NCBI GenBank assembly: GCA_030411725.1
Contig: MU839831.1
Location: 1,920,158-1,984,157 of the forward strand
Origin: Echria macrotheca
Lineage: Eukaryota; Ascomycota; Sordariomycetes; Sordariales; Schizotheciaceae
Direction: 5' to 3'
DNA length: 64,000 nucleotides
This document shows, one piece after another, positions 1-8,615 of this stretch. Made by a program: the position numbers and the translations under genes. A model generated the notes under the pieces. That model saw only the letters and a program-made list of their open reading frames with translations. It did no database searches and was not told where the DNA came from. The stretch's first letter is position 1. Each line of letters starts with the position of its first letter.

Positions 1-20
1 TTAGCTTCTGCCCGTTGCAG

Positions 21-2958
21 GGCGCGCTGTCGGACTCGACGGCGTCGCAATCCCTGCTCGAGCTCGATGGAGGTGTCAAGGTGCTCATTGACGTGGGCTG
101 GGACGAGTCATTCGACGTCGAGAAGCTGAGGGAGCTGGAGAAGTATGTCATTGCGGTGGTGACGAGGATTGATACTGACAGTTCGCAGACAAGTGCCGAC
201 GCTCTCGCTCATTCTCCTGACGCATGCCACCGTCCCGCACCTCGCCGCCTACGCGCATTGCTGCAAGCACTTCCCACTGTTCACTCGAATTCCCGTTTAC
301 GCTACCCGACCCGTTATCGATCTCGGTAGGACCTTGACACAAGACCTTTACTCCTCTACACCCCTCGCCGCGACCACGATTCCGGCTACGTCGCTCGCCG
401 AAGTCTCATATAGCTACTCGCAGGCCGCGTCGACGGACCAAGGGTTTCTCCTCCAACCCCCGACTCCCGAAGAGATCGCGCGCTACTTTTCGCTCATCCA
501 ACCGCTAAAATACTCGCAACCCCATCAACCACTACCGTCCCCCTTCTCACCACCCCTGAACGGCCTAACTATCACGGCTTACAACTCGGGGCATACACTT
601 GGAGGAACGATTTGGCACATACAGCATGGTCTCGAGTCCATTGTGTATGCGGTCGACTGGAACCAGGCTCGTGAGAATGTCTTTTCCGGCGCCGCCTGGC
701 TCGGCGGCAATCACAGTGGTGCTGGCGGCACCGAGGTGATCGAGCAGCTGCGGAAACCCACGGCGCTCGTCTGCAGCAGTCGGACGCCCGAGTCAACATT
801 AGCCCGTGCCCGCAGGGATGAACAACTCTTGGAGTCGGTCAAGCTTTGCATTGGCCGCGGCGGAACCGTGCTCATCCCGGTGGACTCGAGCGCACGAGTG
901 CTGGAGCTGGCCTACCTTCTAGAACATGCCTGGCGGAGCGAAGTTGCTAAAGACAATGAGGTGTTCAGGTCCACGAAACTTTTCCTCGCTGGGCGTAGCA
1001 TCGGCAGCACGATGCGCAACGCCCGGAGTATGCTTGAGTGGATGGACGACAGCATCGTCAGAGAGTTCGAACTGTTTGCCGACGGGGTCAAGAAGACTAA
1101 CAATAACACGGGCAGCGCCAAAGATGCAGCGGGGCCGTTTGACTTTCGATATCTCAGGTTGATCGAGCGCAAGGCACAGGTCGAGCGGATCCTCCAACAA
1201 GCAGCAGACGATTCCGAACCAAGAGGTCGGGTGATTCTGGCCAGCGATGCCAGTCTCGAATGGGGCTTCTCCAAGGATGTTCTCAAGTCTATTGCTGGCG
1301 ATGCCAGAAACTTGGTCATCCTAACAGAGAAGCCCAACTTGAGCGCAAAACGGTCGATTGCGCGCACCTTGTGGGAATGGTGGAAGGAGAGGAGGGATGG
1401 TGTTGCGACAGAACAGACAAGCAGCGGCGACACGTTCGAACAAGTTTACGCAGGAGGTCGAGAACTAGAGGTTGCAGAAGCCGCCAAGGAAGCCCTCCAA
1501 GGTAACGAGCTCACGGTATATCAACAATGGCTTGCAACTCAGCGGCAGTTGCAAGCAACCTTACAGACCGGTGGTGCTACTTCACTAGAAGCATCCGCGG
1601 ACGCGGTTGATGACGCCTCATCGGAATCATCATCGGATTCGGAGTCAGAGACAGAGCAACAGGGTAAAGCGCTGAACGTGTCCACCACGTTGGGACAAGC
1701 GAGCCGGAAGAAAGTGGTTTTGAATGACGAGGACTTGGGGGTTACCATCCTGGTGAAGAAAAAGGGGTTCTACGACTTTGCCGTGGAGGCCAAGAAGGGG
1801 CGGGACCGCATGTTCCCGGTTGCCATTCGCCGCAAGCGGCATGACGAGTTTGGCGATTTCATCCGTCCCGAGGAGTATTTGAGGGCGGAAGAGCGGGAAG
1901 ACGCGGATGGCCAGGTCCAGAACCAATTTAGCAACATGGATGGCGGTCTCGGCCAGAAGCGCAAGTTCGACGACGTCGGTGCTGCAACGAAGGGGCCTGG
2001 ACCGAAGCGGCCTATCCTCCAACGAGCGTTGTCGGCGGATGAGCAGGATCTACCAAACAATGCAAACGGCCCGGCAGGCGACGAACTTGACGAGCTCGAG
2101 GATGAAGAGGACACGGTCCTCGGTCCGTCCAAGCTTGTGCTTTCGAATCAGACTGTCTCGGTCCGGCTACGAATTGCCTTTGTTGATTTCAGTGGCTTGC
2201 ACGACAAGCGCAGTCTCAATATGTTGATACCGCTGATTCAACCTCGCAAGCTTGTACTGGTGGCCGGTGCTGAGGAGGAGACGTTGTCGCTGGCAGCCGA
2301 CTGCAAGAAGTTGCTCGGAGCCAAATTGGGCACGTCCGAGGAACAAGCAGTGGAGGTGCTGACTCCCGGGGTGGGTGTGACGGTCGACGCGTCGGTAGAC
2401 ACCAATGCCTGGGTCGTCAAGCTGGCGGATCCTCTCGTCAAGCGTCTGAAGTGGCAGAACGTCCGGGGCCTGGGTATCGTCACAGTCACGGGGATGCTCT
2501 TGCTGGGAGGAGAGTTTGCCGTCACGGACGCAGACCATGAAGATGGCACCCACAAACGTCTCAAGATGGAGTCGACAGATAGTGCTGTCGTGCCGGTATC
2601 CAGTGCTCTGACGACGACGGGCTCGGACGGGGCGTTGATACCGACTCTCGATGCTCTTCCTACCAACCGCATCTCTGCCGTCCGCTCGGCTGCGCAGCCA
2701 CTTCACGTTGGTGATCTTCGGTTGGCCGACTTGAGGCGAGCCATGCTTAACGGAGGGCATAGGGCCGAGTTCCGAGGAGAGGGAACGCTGGTCATTGACG
2801 ATGCGGTTGCCGTGCGGAAGACGTTGACGGGCCGGATCGAGATTGAGAGCGTGGCGCTGCCGGAGATGGGGCCTGGCATGGGTATGGTGAGTGGCGGGGC
2901 GTTTTATGCCGTCCGGAGGAAGATTTACGAGGGGTTGGCAGTGGTGGCTGGTGCATAG
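21..2958 (+). CDS. CFT2: CFT2/CPSF100-like cleavage and polyadenylation factor subunit (5' partial)
   Basis: Non-catalytic metallo-beta-lactamase/beta-CASP subunit of the nuclear pre-mRNA 3'-end cleavage and polyadenylation factor. Exons in the window are 21-142 and 189-2958, separated by a 46-nt intron with a GTATGT donor and CTGAC branch point. The first bases end in TTGCAG, an acceptor, so at least one upstream exon lies outside. The visible part (~964 residues) opens with a lactamase strand followed by LSLILLTHATVPHLAAY. That segment sits where active nucleases carry the HxHxDH zinc motif, which is absent here, as is usual for the CPSF100/Cft2 branch and unlike CPSF73/Ysh1. The beta-CASP stretch (PTALVCSSRTPEST, GTVLIPVDSSARVLEL) follows, then a long acidic and serine-rich insert, then a conserved C-terminal domain. 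It runs convergently into RMI1. Family assignment is confident; only the missing N-terminus is uncertain. Confidence 0.93.
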
Positions 2959-3248
2959 GTTGGTTCAGGCATGGGAAGGGCTGTATGAATATGTATTGTA
3001 TAATACATTACCTAGATGAATAGCATGGCTAGCGTTGTTTTGGAGCTTAGCTATGGGTTACCGCGTGTTGTACCTGTGTCGTTCCGAGTGTCTACAGAGA
3101 CGGTACGGTTTATCATCAAGGGTGAATGCTAGCTAGGTCACGGTACCAGAAAAGACCAATTTGTGTCTAACTTGCTGGTACGTAATAAACTACAAGAATG
3201 GGGTATCAAAACTCTCTCAACGTACACTATGGCCTAGAATAAACTAAA

Positions 3249-3992
3249 TCACCTCTCCTGCTCCTCACCCCCCACAGCCTCCTTCAACCGCGCCAGCCGG
3301 CCCTGCACCCAGGCCCGATGCCAGACCTCCACCTTGCCTCCCAGCGGTAAACACCTCTCCGGCTCGAGCAGCAACACGCCCCGCGCGATCCGCGTCTCCT
3401 TGCGGACGAGCACCTTCTCGCCGATATTCGTCTTGCCGATGCCGAAGCGGTCTATTCGTTTTAGTTCGATCGCGAAGACCTTGGCGCCTGCGCAGTCTTG
3501 GAGGACTAGTCTGTGTGTTGTATTTTTGCCTGCTTGTTGTTCCGGGTTTGGGTTTTGTGGGGCTGGGGGGGAATCGGAGTCGGAGTCGTCGTCTTGATCA
3601 CCGGGAAGGGGAATCCGGATGACCTGTCTGCCGCGGGTCATCTCGCCGCGCTCTATGGCTTCTAGTTCCTCCGCCTGCTCCCAGCGCGGGCGGCTTAGGT
3701 TCTCGATGTCGAGGACTTGGAGGATTATGTCGTTTTCTAGACTCGAGGTGTCGATCTCGGGGTTGTTGATACGGTGGGTCGGGAGGGTCGCGCTGGAGGT
3801 GTAGGAAGGGTCGAGGAGGTTGGGGGTTGTGAGGTCTGCGGCTAGGAGGCGGGCGCGGGCTGTTGCGATGAGGGAGGCGAGGGGGGGAGGGGGGGTGCGT
3901 TGGGGGATTATGGTGCGCAGGTAGGATAGGGAGGGGAGGGGGACGCCGGTTTGTTGGCGGAGGGCGGATTGGAGTTGGGTTGGGAGGTCCAT
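3249..3992 (-). CDS. RMI1: RecQ-mediated genome instability protein 1 (RMI1-like)
   Basis: Predicted OB-fold subunit of the nuclear RecQ helicase-topoisomerase III-Rmi1 complex, which dissolves recombination intermediates. The single exon codes for 247 residues from the ATG that gives MDLPTQLQSALRQQTG. An upstream in-frame extension lacks family resemblance. The N-terminal helical region is followed by LENDIILQVLDIENLSRPRWEQ and, after an acidic insert (DDDSDSDS), the OB-fold segment HRLVLQDCAGAKVFAIELKR. The protein ends just after the fold, so it is short, like yeast Rmi1, and lacks the second OB domain of animal proteins. It shares a 519-bp divergent upstream region with VPS51 and converges with CFT2. 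The call rests on recognised motifs and was not aligned. Confidence 0.85.
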   Translation of the reverse strand: MDLPTQLQSALRQQTGVPLPSLSYLRTIIPQRTPPPPLASLIATARARLLAADLTTPNLLDPSYTSSATLPTHRINNPEIDTSSLENDIILQVLDIENLSRPRWEQAEELEAIERGEMTRGRQVIRIPLPGDQDDDSDSDSPPAPQNPNPEQQAGKNTTHRLVLQDCAGAKVFAIELKRIDRFGIGKTNIGEKVLVRKETRIARGVLLLEPERCLPLGGKVEVWHRAWVQGRLARLKEAVGGEEQER

Positions 3993-4511
3993 TTTTGGGG
4001 GGTTTTTTTGGTTTATTTTGAGAGGAAGAGAGATGAGGAGGGGAATCAATCAATCTCCTTTCTAGCTTAGTGGTTGGTATCTGATTTGGTTTTCGTTGGT
4101 GTGTGTAAGTCCGTGGGTGAGTGAGTTGACTTTTGAGATGCTGATGAGTTAAAGGACAGGAACACGGTAAGCTGCAGTGACACTAATGTTTGGCTGGGAT
4201 GAGTTAGTGCTACCGGACAAGTAGAATAGCAGGAAATACAGCTCTTACCAATGTCGCCAGAATTTTGACGGTTTCTCGTTTCCTCACTTTGTTGTCGTCG
4301 TCAAACGTGGACGGCAAGAGCCGAGCGGGATCGCTAAATAACCCCTGGAACGGCGGGCCCGGGAAGTTGGTTCGCCCCCAATGCAGCTTGTCAGCCGCAG
4401 CGCAACGCTGAGGTGGTCCTTACAACAGCTGCTGCTCCAACATCAACGACAGCTCAACCACCCACCCTAACGATATACCCACAAACTCCATAAACCAACT
4501 CCCATAACAGA
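3993..4511. promoter_or_regulatory. Divergent intergenic region RMI1/VPS51
   Basis: 519 bp between two start codons on opposite strands, so it must hold both promoters. The VPS51 side has a pyrimidine- and CA-rich leader (about 4430-4511) containing CCACCCTAACG. No clear TATA box and no open reading frame of note were seen. Confidence 0.6.
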
Positions 4512-5498
4512 ATGTCAACAATCGCCTCCCCCCGCGACCCCTCAACGCCCCTCGCGCGGCGCATGAACTCGTCGACAGGCATCCCGACCACAACCACACC
4601 CACATCCTCAACCCGGCCATCCCTCGACCTCCGCCCGACCACCTCATCCACCACGAGCTCCCCGAAGCTCGCATCACAACCCACCGTCCCAACCATCATC
4701 ACAACCTCTTCTTCCACCGCTGCGTCCTCCTCCTCCTCCAAACGCGCCACCCGCGCCGCCCTCCGCGAATACTACAACATCAAGAAGCAGCAACACCAAC
4801 AACAGCAACAATCCCAACCATCCACACCCTCCCTCGAACTGCCCCCCCAACACCACCCACCACCAGACACACTAGTCTCCTCCTCAGAGCTCGACGACCC
4901 AACCTTCGACCCCCAATCCTTCATCTCCCAAACTTTGGAGAATGCCTCCCTCGCCCAGCTCCTCCAGACCTACACGCGCGTGCTAGGCGAGATGCGCGCG
5001 CTCGACGCGGAAAAAAAAGCGCTCGTGTACGATAACTACTCCAAGCTCATCTCGGCGACCGAGACGATACGGCGCATGCAGTCGACCATGGACCCGCTCA
5101 ACCCGGTGGCCGGCACGCTGGACGTGGTGGTGGCCAGGGTGTACGAGATGGCGGCGCGGGCGAGGGAGGGGCTGAGGGAGGAGATAATACCAAGAACGGA
5201 AGACGGGGACGGGAACAGAAAAAGGACGAGGGAGCTGGCGAGGGAGGTGCTTTCTGTCCCGGGACGACTGAGGAGACTCGTGGAGGAGGGGAAGGAAGAG
5301 GAGGCGAGGCGGGAGTGGGTTATGCCGCGGCGGTTGTTGGAGCGCTGGAGGGAACGGGGCGTGGGCGGGGAGGAGGTTGGGGCGTTGATGGAGGAGGGGG
5401 ATGCGATTGTTGGTTTTGCAGGAGGAGGAGGAGATGAAGGAAGTCAGACGTCGGGGAGTGAGAGTGGGAGTAGTAGTAGTGAGGCGAGTACGACTTAA
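4512..5498 (+). CDS. VPS51: VPS51-like GARP complex subunit
   Basis: Predicted Vps51/Vps67 subunit of the GARP tethering complex, which captures endosome-derived vesicles at the late Golgi. The single exon codes for 328 residues. The first ~115 residues are Ser/Thr/Pro- and Gln-rich low complexity (KKQQHQQQQQSQ). The conserved core then runs from about residue 128: LDDPTFDPQSFISQTLENAS, LLQTYTRVLGEMRALDAEKK and YDNYSKLISATETIRRMQST, the helical N-terminal motif shared by Vps51 and other CATCHR tether subunits. The remainder is charged and helical (EEGKEEEARREWV) and ends in a Gly/Ser-rich tail. The length fits the short fungal form; animal homologues are far longer. The gene is divergent from RMI1 and convergent with NIF3. 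Confidence 0.88.
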   Translation: MSTIASPRDPSTPLARRMNSSTGIPTTTTPTSSTRPSLDLRPTTSSTTSSPKLASQPTVPTIITTSSSTAASSSSSKRATRAALREYYNIKKQQHQQQQQSQPSTPSLELPPQHHPPPDTLVSSSELDDPTFDPQSFISQTLENASLAQLLQTYTRVLGEMRALDAEKKALVYDNYSKLISATETIRRMQSTMDPLNPVAGTLDVVVARVYEMAARAREGLREEIIPRTEDGDGNRKRTRELAREVLSVPGRLRRLVEEGKEEEARREWVMPRRLLERWRERGVGGEEVGALMEEGDAIVGFAGGGGDEGSQTSGSESGSSSSEASTT

Positions 5499-5974
5499 GG
5501 GAAAATTTATACATTGGCTCTTTTGACATGAGAGTTGCTCTTTTTGAGCACTATGAGTCGGCTGGTGCTCGATTAACTGTGCTTCAAACTAGCATGAGCG
5601 ATCTTTGATCTCTTCTCTCCATCTGGTCGTCTAGCTATATTCAACACAGGAAAGCTATCTTTGTGGTCTGGTCCCTCTTAGCCCCGTCTGCTCAGTTACT
5701 TCTCATACTTAAAAACCAGAAGAGCGGTCGTTTTGATCTCCCTCCGCTTGCTCGTCGGCTATGTTGGTTGCAACCTGGCAGACTGATCTCTCTCCGTCTG
5801 TATTCTGGGGCCTACACATGCTCAACCCAAGAGATTGATCCCCCCCGTCTTTCTGCTCGAGTAATCCGTACACATACTCTCTAATCCAGCTTTCGATATG
5901 ATATGCCAAGTTTCCACCATCTCTCTCTCTCTCCCCGGACAGCCTTCTGACACGCACACACACAAGAACAAAAC
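5499..5974. other. Convergent 3' intergenic region VPS51/NIF3
   Basis: 476 bp between two stop codons that face each other. No gene was recognised. Pyrimidine-rich stretches (for example 5730-5760, and TCTCTCTCTCTC near 5922) are the only notable content. Confidence 0.5.
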
Positions 5975-7193
5975 CTAATCATACGCAAACGCCGGCATCC
6001 GCTGCACATCCCACACCTCAAACGGATCCTCGTCCTCTTCACTAACCAGCACCTCGACCGCCGGCACATCTTTCTTGAGTTCAGCCCTCAACTGCCCCGC
6101 CATCCTCTTCTTCAGAAATTGCCTCTCCGAGTTGCTATGCAGGACCGTAAGCACCGTCTTGCCCATCATCGTCAGCCGCAGCGCGAAGTGGTGCGACATC
6201 TCGCCGGTGATAAACATGTCGGCGTCGGTGTCCTTGATCACGTCGTACCCGCTCCCGGCGCAGATGGCCACCGTCTTGACGGCGATGGGCGCCGTCTGCG
6301 GGTTTTGTTTGGACGCGAGAGGTTTGGGCCAGGCGACGCTGACGTGCCGCAGACCGCCGAGCCCCTTGGCGTACGCCTCCACGATCCGTCCTATGTTGAC
6401 CGCGTGGCCGAGCTCCACGAGGCGGCCCATGCCTGCTCCGGCGAACCCTTGCGGGAGCGGCGGGGGGGAGGGTTTTATCACGGAGCGACGGGTTGTCACG
6501 CCGTGGCCGTCGAGCATGTCGGCGAGGAAGTCGTTGACGCCGCCGGGAACGGCGTCGACGGCTGTATGCGGGCTGTCTGGTGGCAGCTGTTAGATGGGGT
6601 TGGTTAGGGTGGATTGTAGGGAAAGGGGATACGTACAGACTGCGATGTTGGCTTGGGCGAGACGGAGGAGGATTTGCTGCTGAGGGTCGGCGAGGGTGAC
6701 GGATTTGAGGCCCCGGAAGATGAACGGATCTACTCCCCCTGTGTTACTTCTGGTTGTTGATGTGATGGACTGAGAGAATAAAACATACGATAGCTGACAA
6801 TCACCGAGGCGCCTTTCCGGATGGCTTCATCGGCCACGCGCAGAGTCAAGTCGTTGGTCAGCAGCACAATCGGCGACACGCTGCTGTATCCGGTAACCGT
6901 CGAGACCGAGGCCGGCGCCGTAGTGACCTTTTCGATGTTCTCTTGCAACAGACCGACATTGTCCCAACTGCGATCGGCGAGCTCCTCTGGGTAGCTTTTG
7001 GGTATTAGCTGATTGGGATATATTCCTATGGGACGGGCAAGCCAAACAGAGAGCGCATGGCGGCAACTACCCGCTGCGTAAAGCGCGGGCTCTTGATTTG
7101 TTGGAGCGCCATGGTCGTTATTGAGCTCTTGGACAGTTGGAAGGGGCGACGAGGCGTGGTTCTCGAGATGCGCGTCCAGACGGAGGCTCTCAT
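5975..7193 (-). CDS. NIF3: NIF3-family protein (GTP cyclohydrolase I type 2-like / DUF34)
   Basis: Four exons: 7193-7048, 6994-6789, 6729-6637 and 6576-5975, with introns of 53, 59 and 60 nt (donors GTTTGG, GTATGT, GTACGT). The junctions rebuild AAMRSLYPEELADRSWDNVG, SYHPFIFRGLKSVT and ANIAVYSPHTAVDAVPGG, all typical NIF3 blocks. Expected di-metal ligands are visible: the His of SYHP, the HTAVD His/Asp, and an HHFALR-type His near the C-terminus (ITGEMSHHF). The family is widespread, and its biochemical role is unsettled (metal-dependent phosphohydrolase or metal chaperone). The first in-frame ATG (7193) gives 348 residues with a basic, Ser/Thr-rich, acid-free N-terminus. A second ATG (7112) in strong context (ACCATGG) gives 321 residues beginning MALQQIKSPRFTQ. 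The former is taken here and the latter is a real alternative. It is divergent from the BolA gene. Confidence 0.9.
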
Positions 7194-7572
7194 CGATGGG
7201 AGTTGCTTCGGCACGGCCCACTGCTGCTGCTAGAAAGGAAAAACAGACAGGCAACAACAAAAAAAACGAAGAGGAAAGAGTGGTCGATATGGACTCAAGT
7301 CAACCCAGCTCGATCAATATTTCAACTGATTTCTATATAGCCCCACAACTTTCCGGATTCTTTGAACTTGTCAATAAGCCAACTCATCTCTGCTTCACGG
7401 GATGCACGATGCACGTCGCCGAGTGAATGAGTGTGTGCCAAGCCGACACCTGTAAAACCCTAACCCTTTCTCTCAAACTTATCAATCTTGATTGATAAGG
7501 CGGGAAACATCATGGCGGGGCAATCGCCAACTCTGTCTGCTGCCCCTCCGTCAACTGCCACACCCCTCCGAA
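7194..7572. promoter_or_regulatory. Divergent promoter NIF3/BolA-like gene, with telomere-like box
   Basis: 379 bp shared by two opposite start codons. At 7454-7467 it carries AAAACCCTAACCCT, two units of the telomere-type CCCTAA motif, about 105 bp upstream of the BolA ATG. TTAGGG boxes are known promoter sites for Tbf1/Teb1-type factors in yeasts; use here is inference. Confidence 0.5.
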
Positions 7573-7990
7573 ATGGCCGAAGCGACAATAACAGAGAGCT
7601 CAATAAAGACAGCTCTGGCCGACCGGCTCAAAGCAGTCCATGTAGAGGTGCAAGACATGTCTGGTATGTCTTTTTCTTTTCGTCTTATTGTTTCTCTGTG
7701 ACGTCATGCCCGCAACATGAGAGCCCCTCCCCATGTTAACAAAAACAGGCGGCTGCGGCCAGGCCTTCACCACGCTCATCGTGTCGCCCGAATTCGCCGG
7801 CAAGAACTCGCTCAAGCGCCACCGGCTGGTCAACGCGGCGCTCAAGGACGAGATTTCTCAGATCCACGCCTGGACGGCCAAGTGCCAGACGCCCGAGGAA
7901 TGGGAAAAGGAGAAGGCGGCCACCGGAGGGCATGATGGGCCGTCGATGGAGGGGACGACGGATGGGAAGGTGGTGGGTGTTGATCAGTAG
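7573..7990 (+). CDS. BOL2: BolA-like protein, Fra2/Bol2 type
   Basis: Two exons, 7573-7663 and 7749-7990; the 85-nt intron has a GTATGT donor and splits a Gly codon. The product has 110 residues. After an N-terminal helix (IKTALADRLKAVHVEVQDMS) comes GGCGQAF with the Cys that marks the Fra2 branch, then FAGKNSLKRHRLVNAALKDE with the invariant RHR His, then IHAWTAKCQTPEEWEKE. BolA proteins pair with monothiol glutaredoxins to hold a [2Fe-2S] cluster through these Cys and His residues. The Fra2/Bol2 type is cytosolic/nuclear and takes part in iron-status signalling. No mitochondrial presequence is visible, in line with that branch and against Bol1/Bol3. The last ~25 residues are hydrophilic and poorly conserved. 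It is divergent from NIF3. Confidence 0.9.
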
Positions 7991-8615
7991 GTAGCTAGGT
8001 AGCCATTGCCAGCAAACCGGCCGACGGCGAGACGGCGAGACGGACGACGATGCCGTCGGCGTTTTTATAAAGACGCCGTCGGGCTGTCAATCAATTCCGT
8101 CTCGTACACTCGGTTTCAGAGCAAAGGCCTTGTATGCAAAAATGTTGGAGTCAAAGCTCCCACGTGGTATGGTATTGGCAGTGATGATGATGCGCGTCGG
8201 TGAGGGACAGCCCCATGTCTCCAACGGGACACCGACCTTCTGTTTGAGGACCGCCATTGGGGGGACGAGAAGAGCCCATGGAGGGACACCTGAGCGCCAA
8301 GCCCAGGAATGCCGTGGGAAACCGCACAGCTACACGTACACTTAGGACGCCATACAGCCTCATTCTGATGTTCCAATACAACTGGTTGGGTGCGCCCCGC
8401 AGTCTGCAGCGCACATCCAATGGGGCGGAGTTCACACACCACACAACAAACTCCATAAGGCTTCCCATGTGGTGGCTGGCGTGGGGGTTTTGTCGTCCGT
8501 CACTTATAAGAGCCTTGTCCAACTTGAGTTGTGATCTTTCGTGTTACTCTCCTTCCCTCCCTTCTGCTCTTTGTAACCACACCTCGAGACTAGTAAGAAT
8601 ACAAAAACAAAAGAA
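7991..8615. other. Intergenic region with promoter of the CorA-like gene
   Basis: 625 bp. Near 8048-8090 the GCCGTCGG word occurs twice around TTTTTATAAAG, a possible TATA element. The last ~100 bp before the ATG is pyrimidine-rich (CTCTCCTTCCCTCCCTTC), a usual fungal transcription-start context. No convincing gene was seen. Confidence 0.4.

Noticed and set aside
8048..8090. Hairpin terminator or riboswitch around TTTTTATAAAG
   Set aside because: The flanking GCCGTCGG words are direct repeats with only imperfect inverted pairing, so a stable stem is doubtful; more likely a GC-rich TATA surround.
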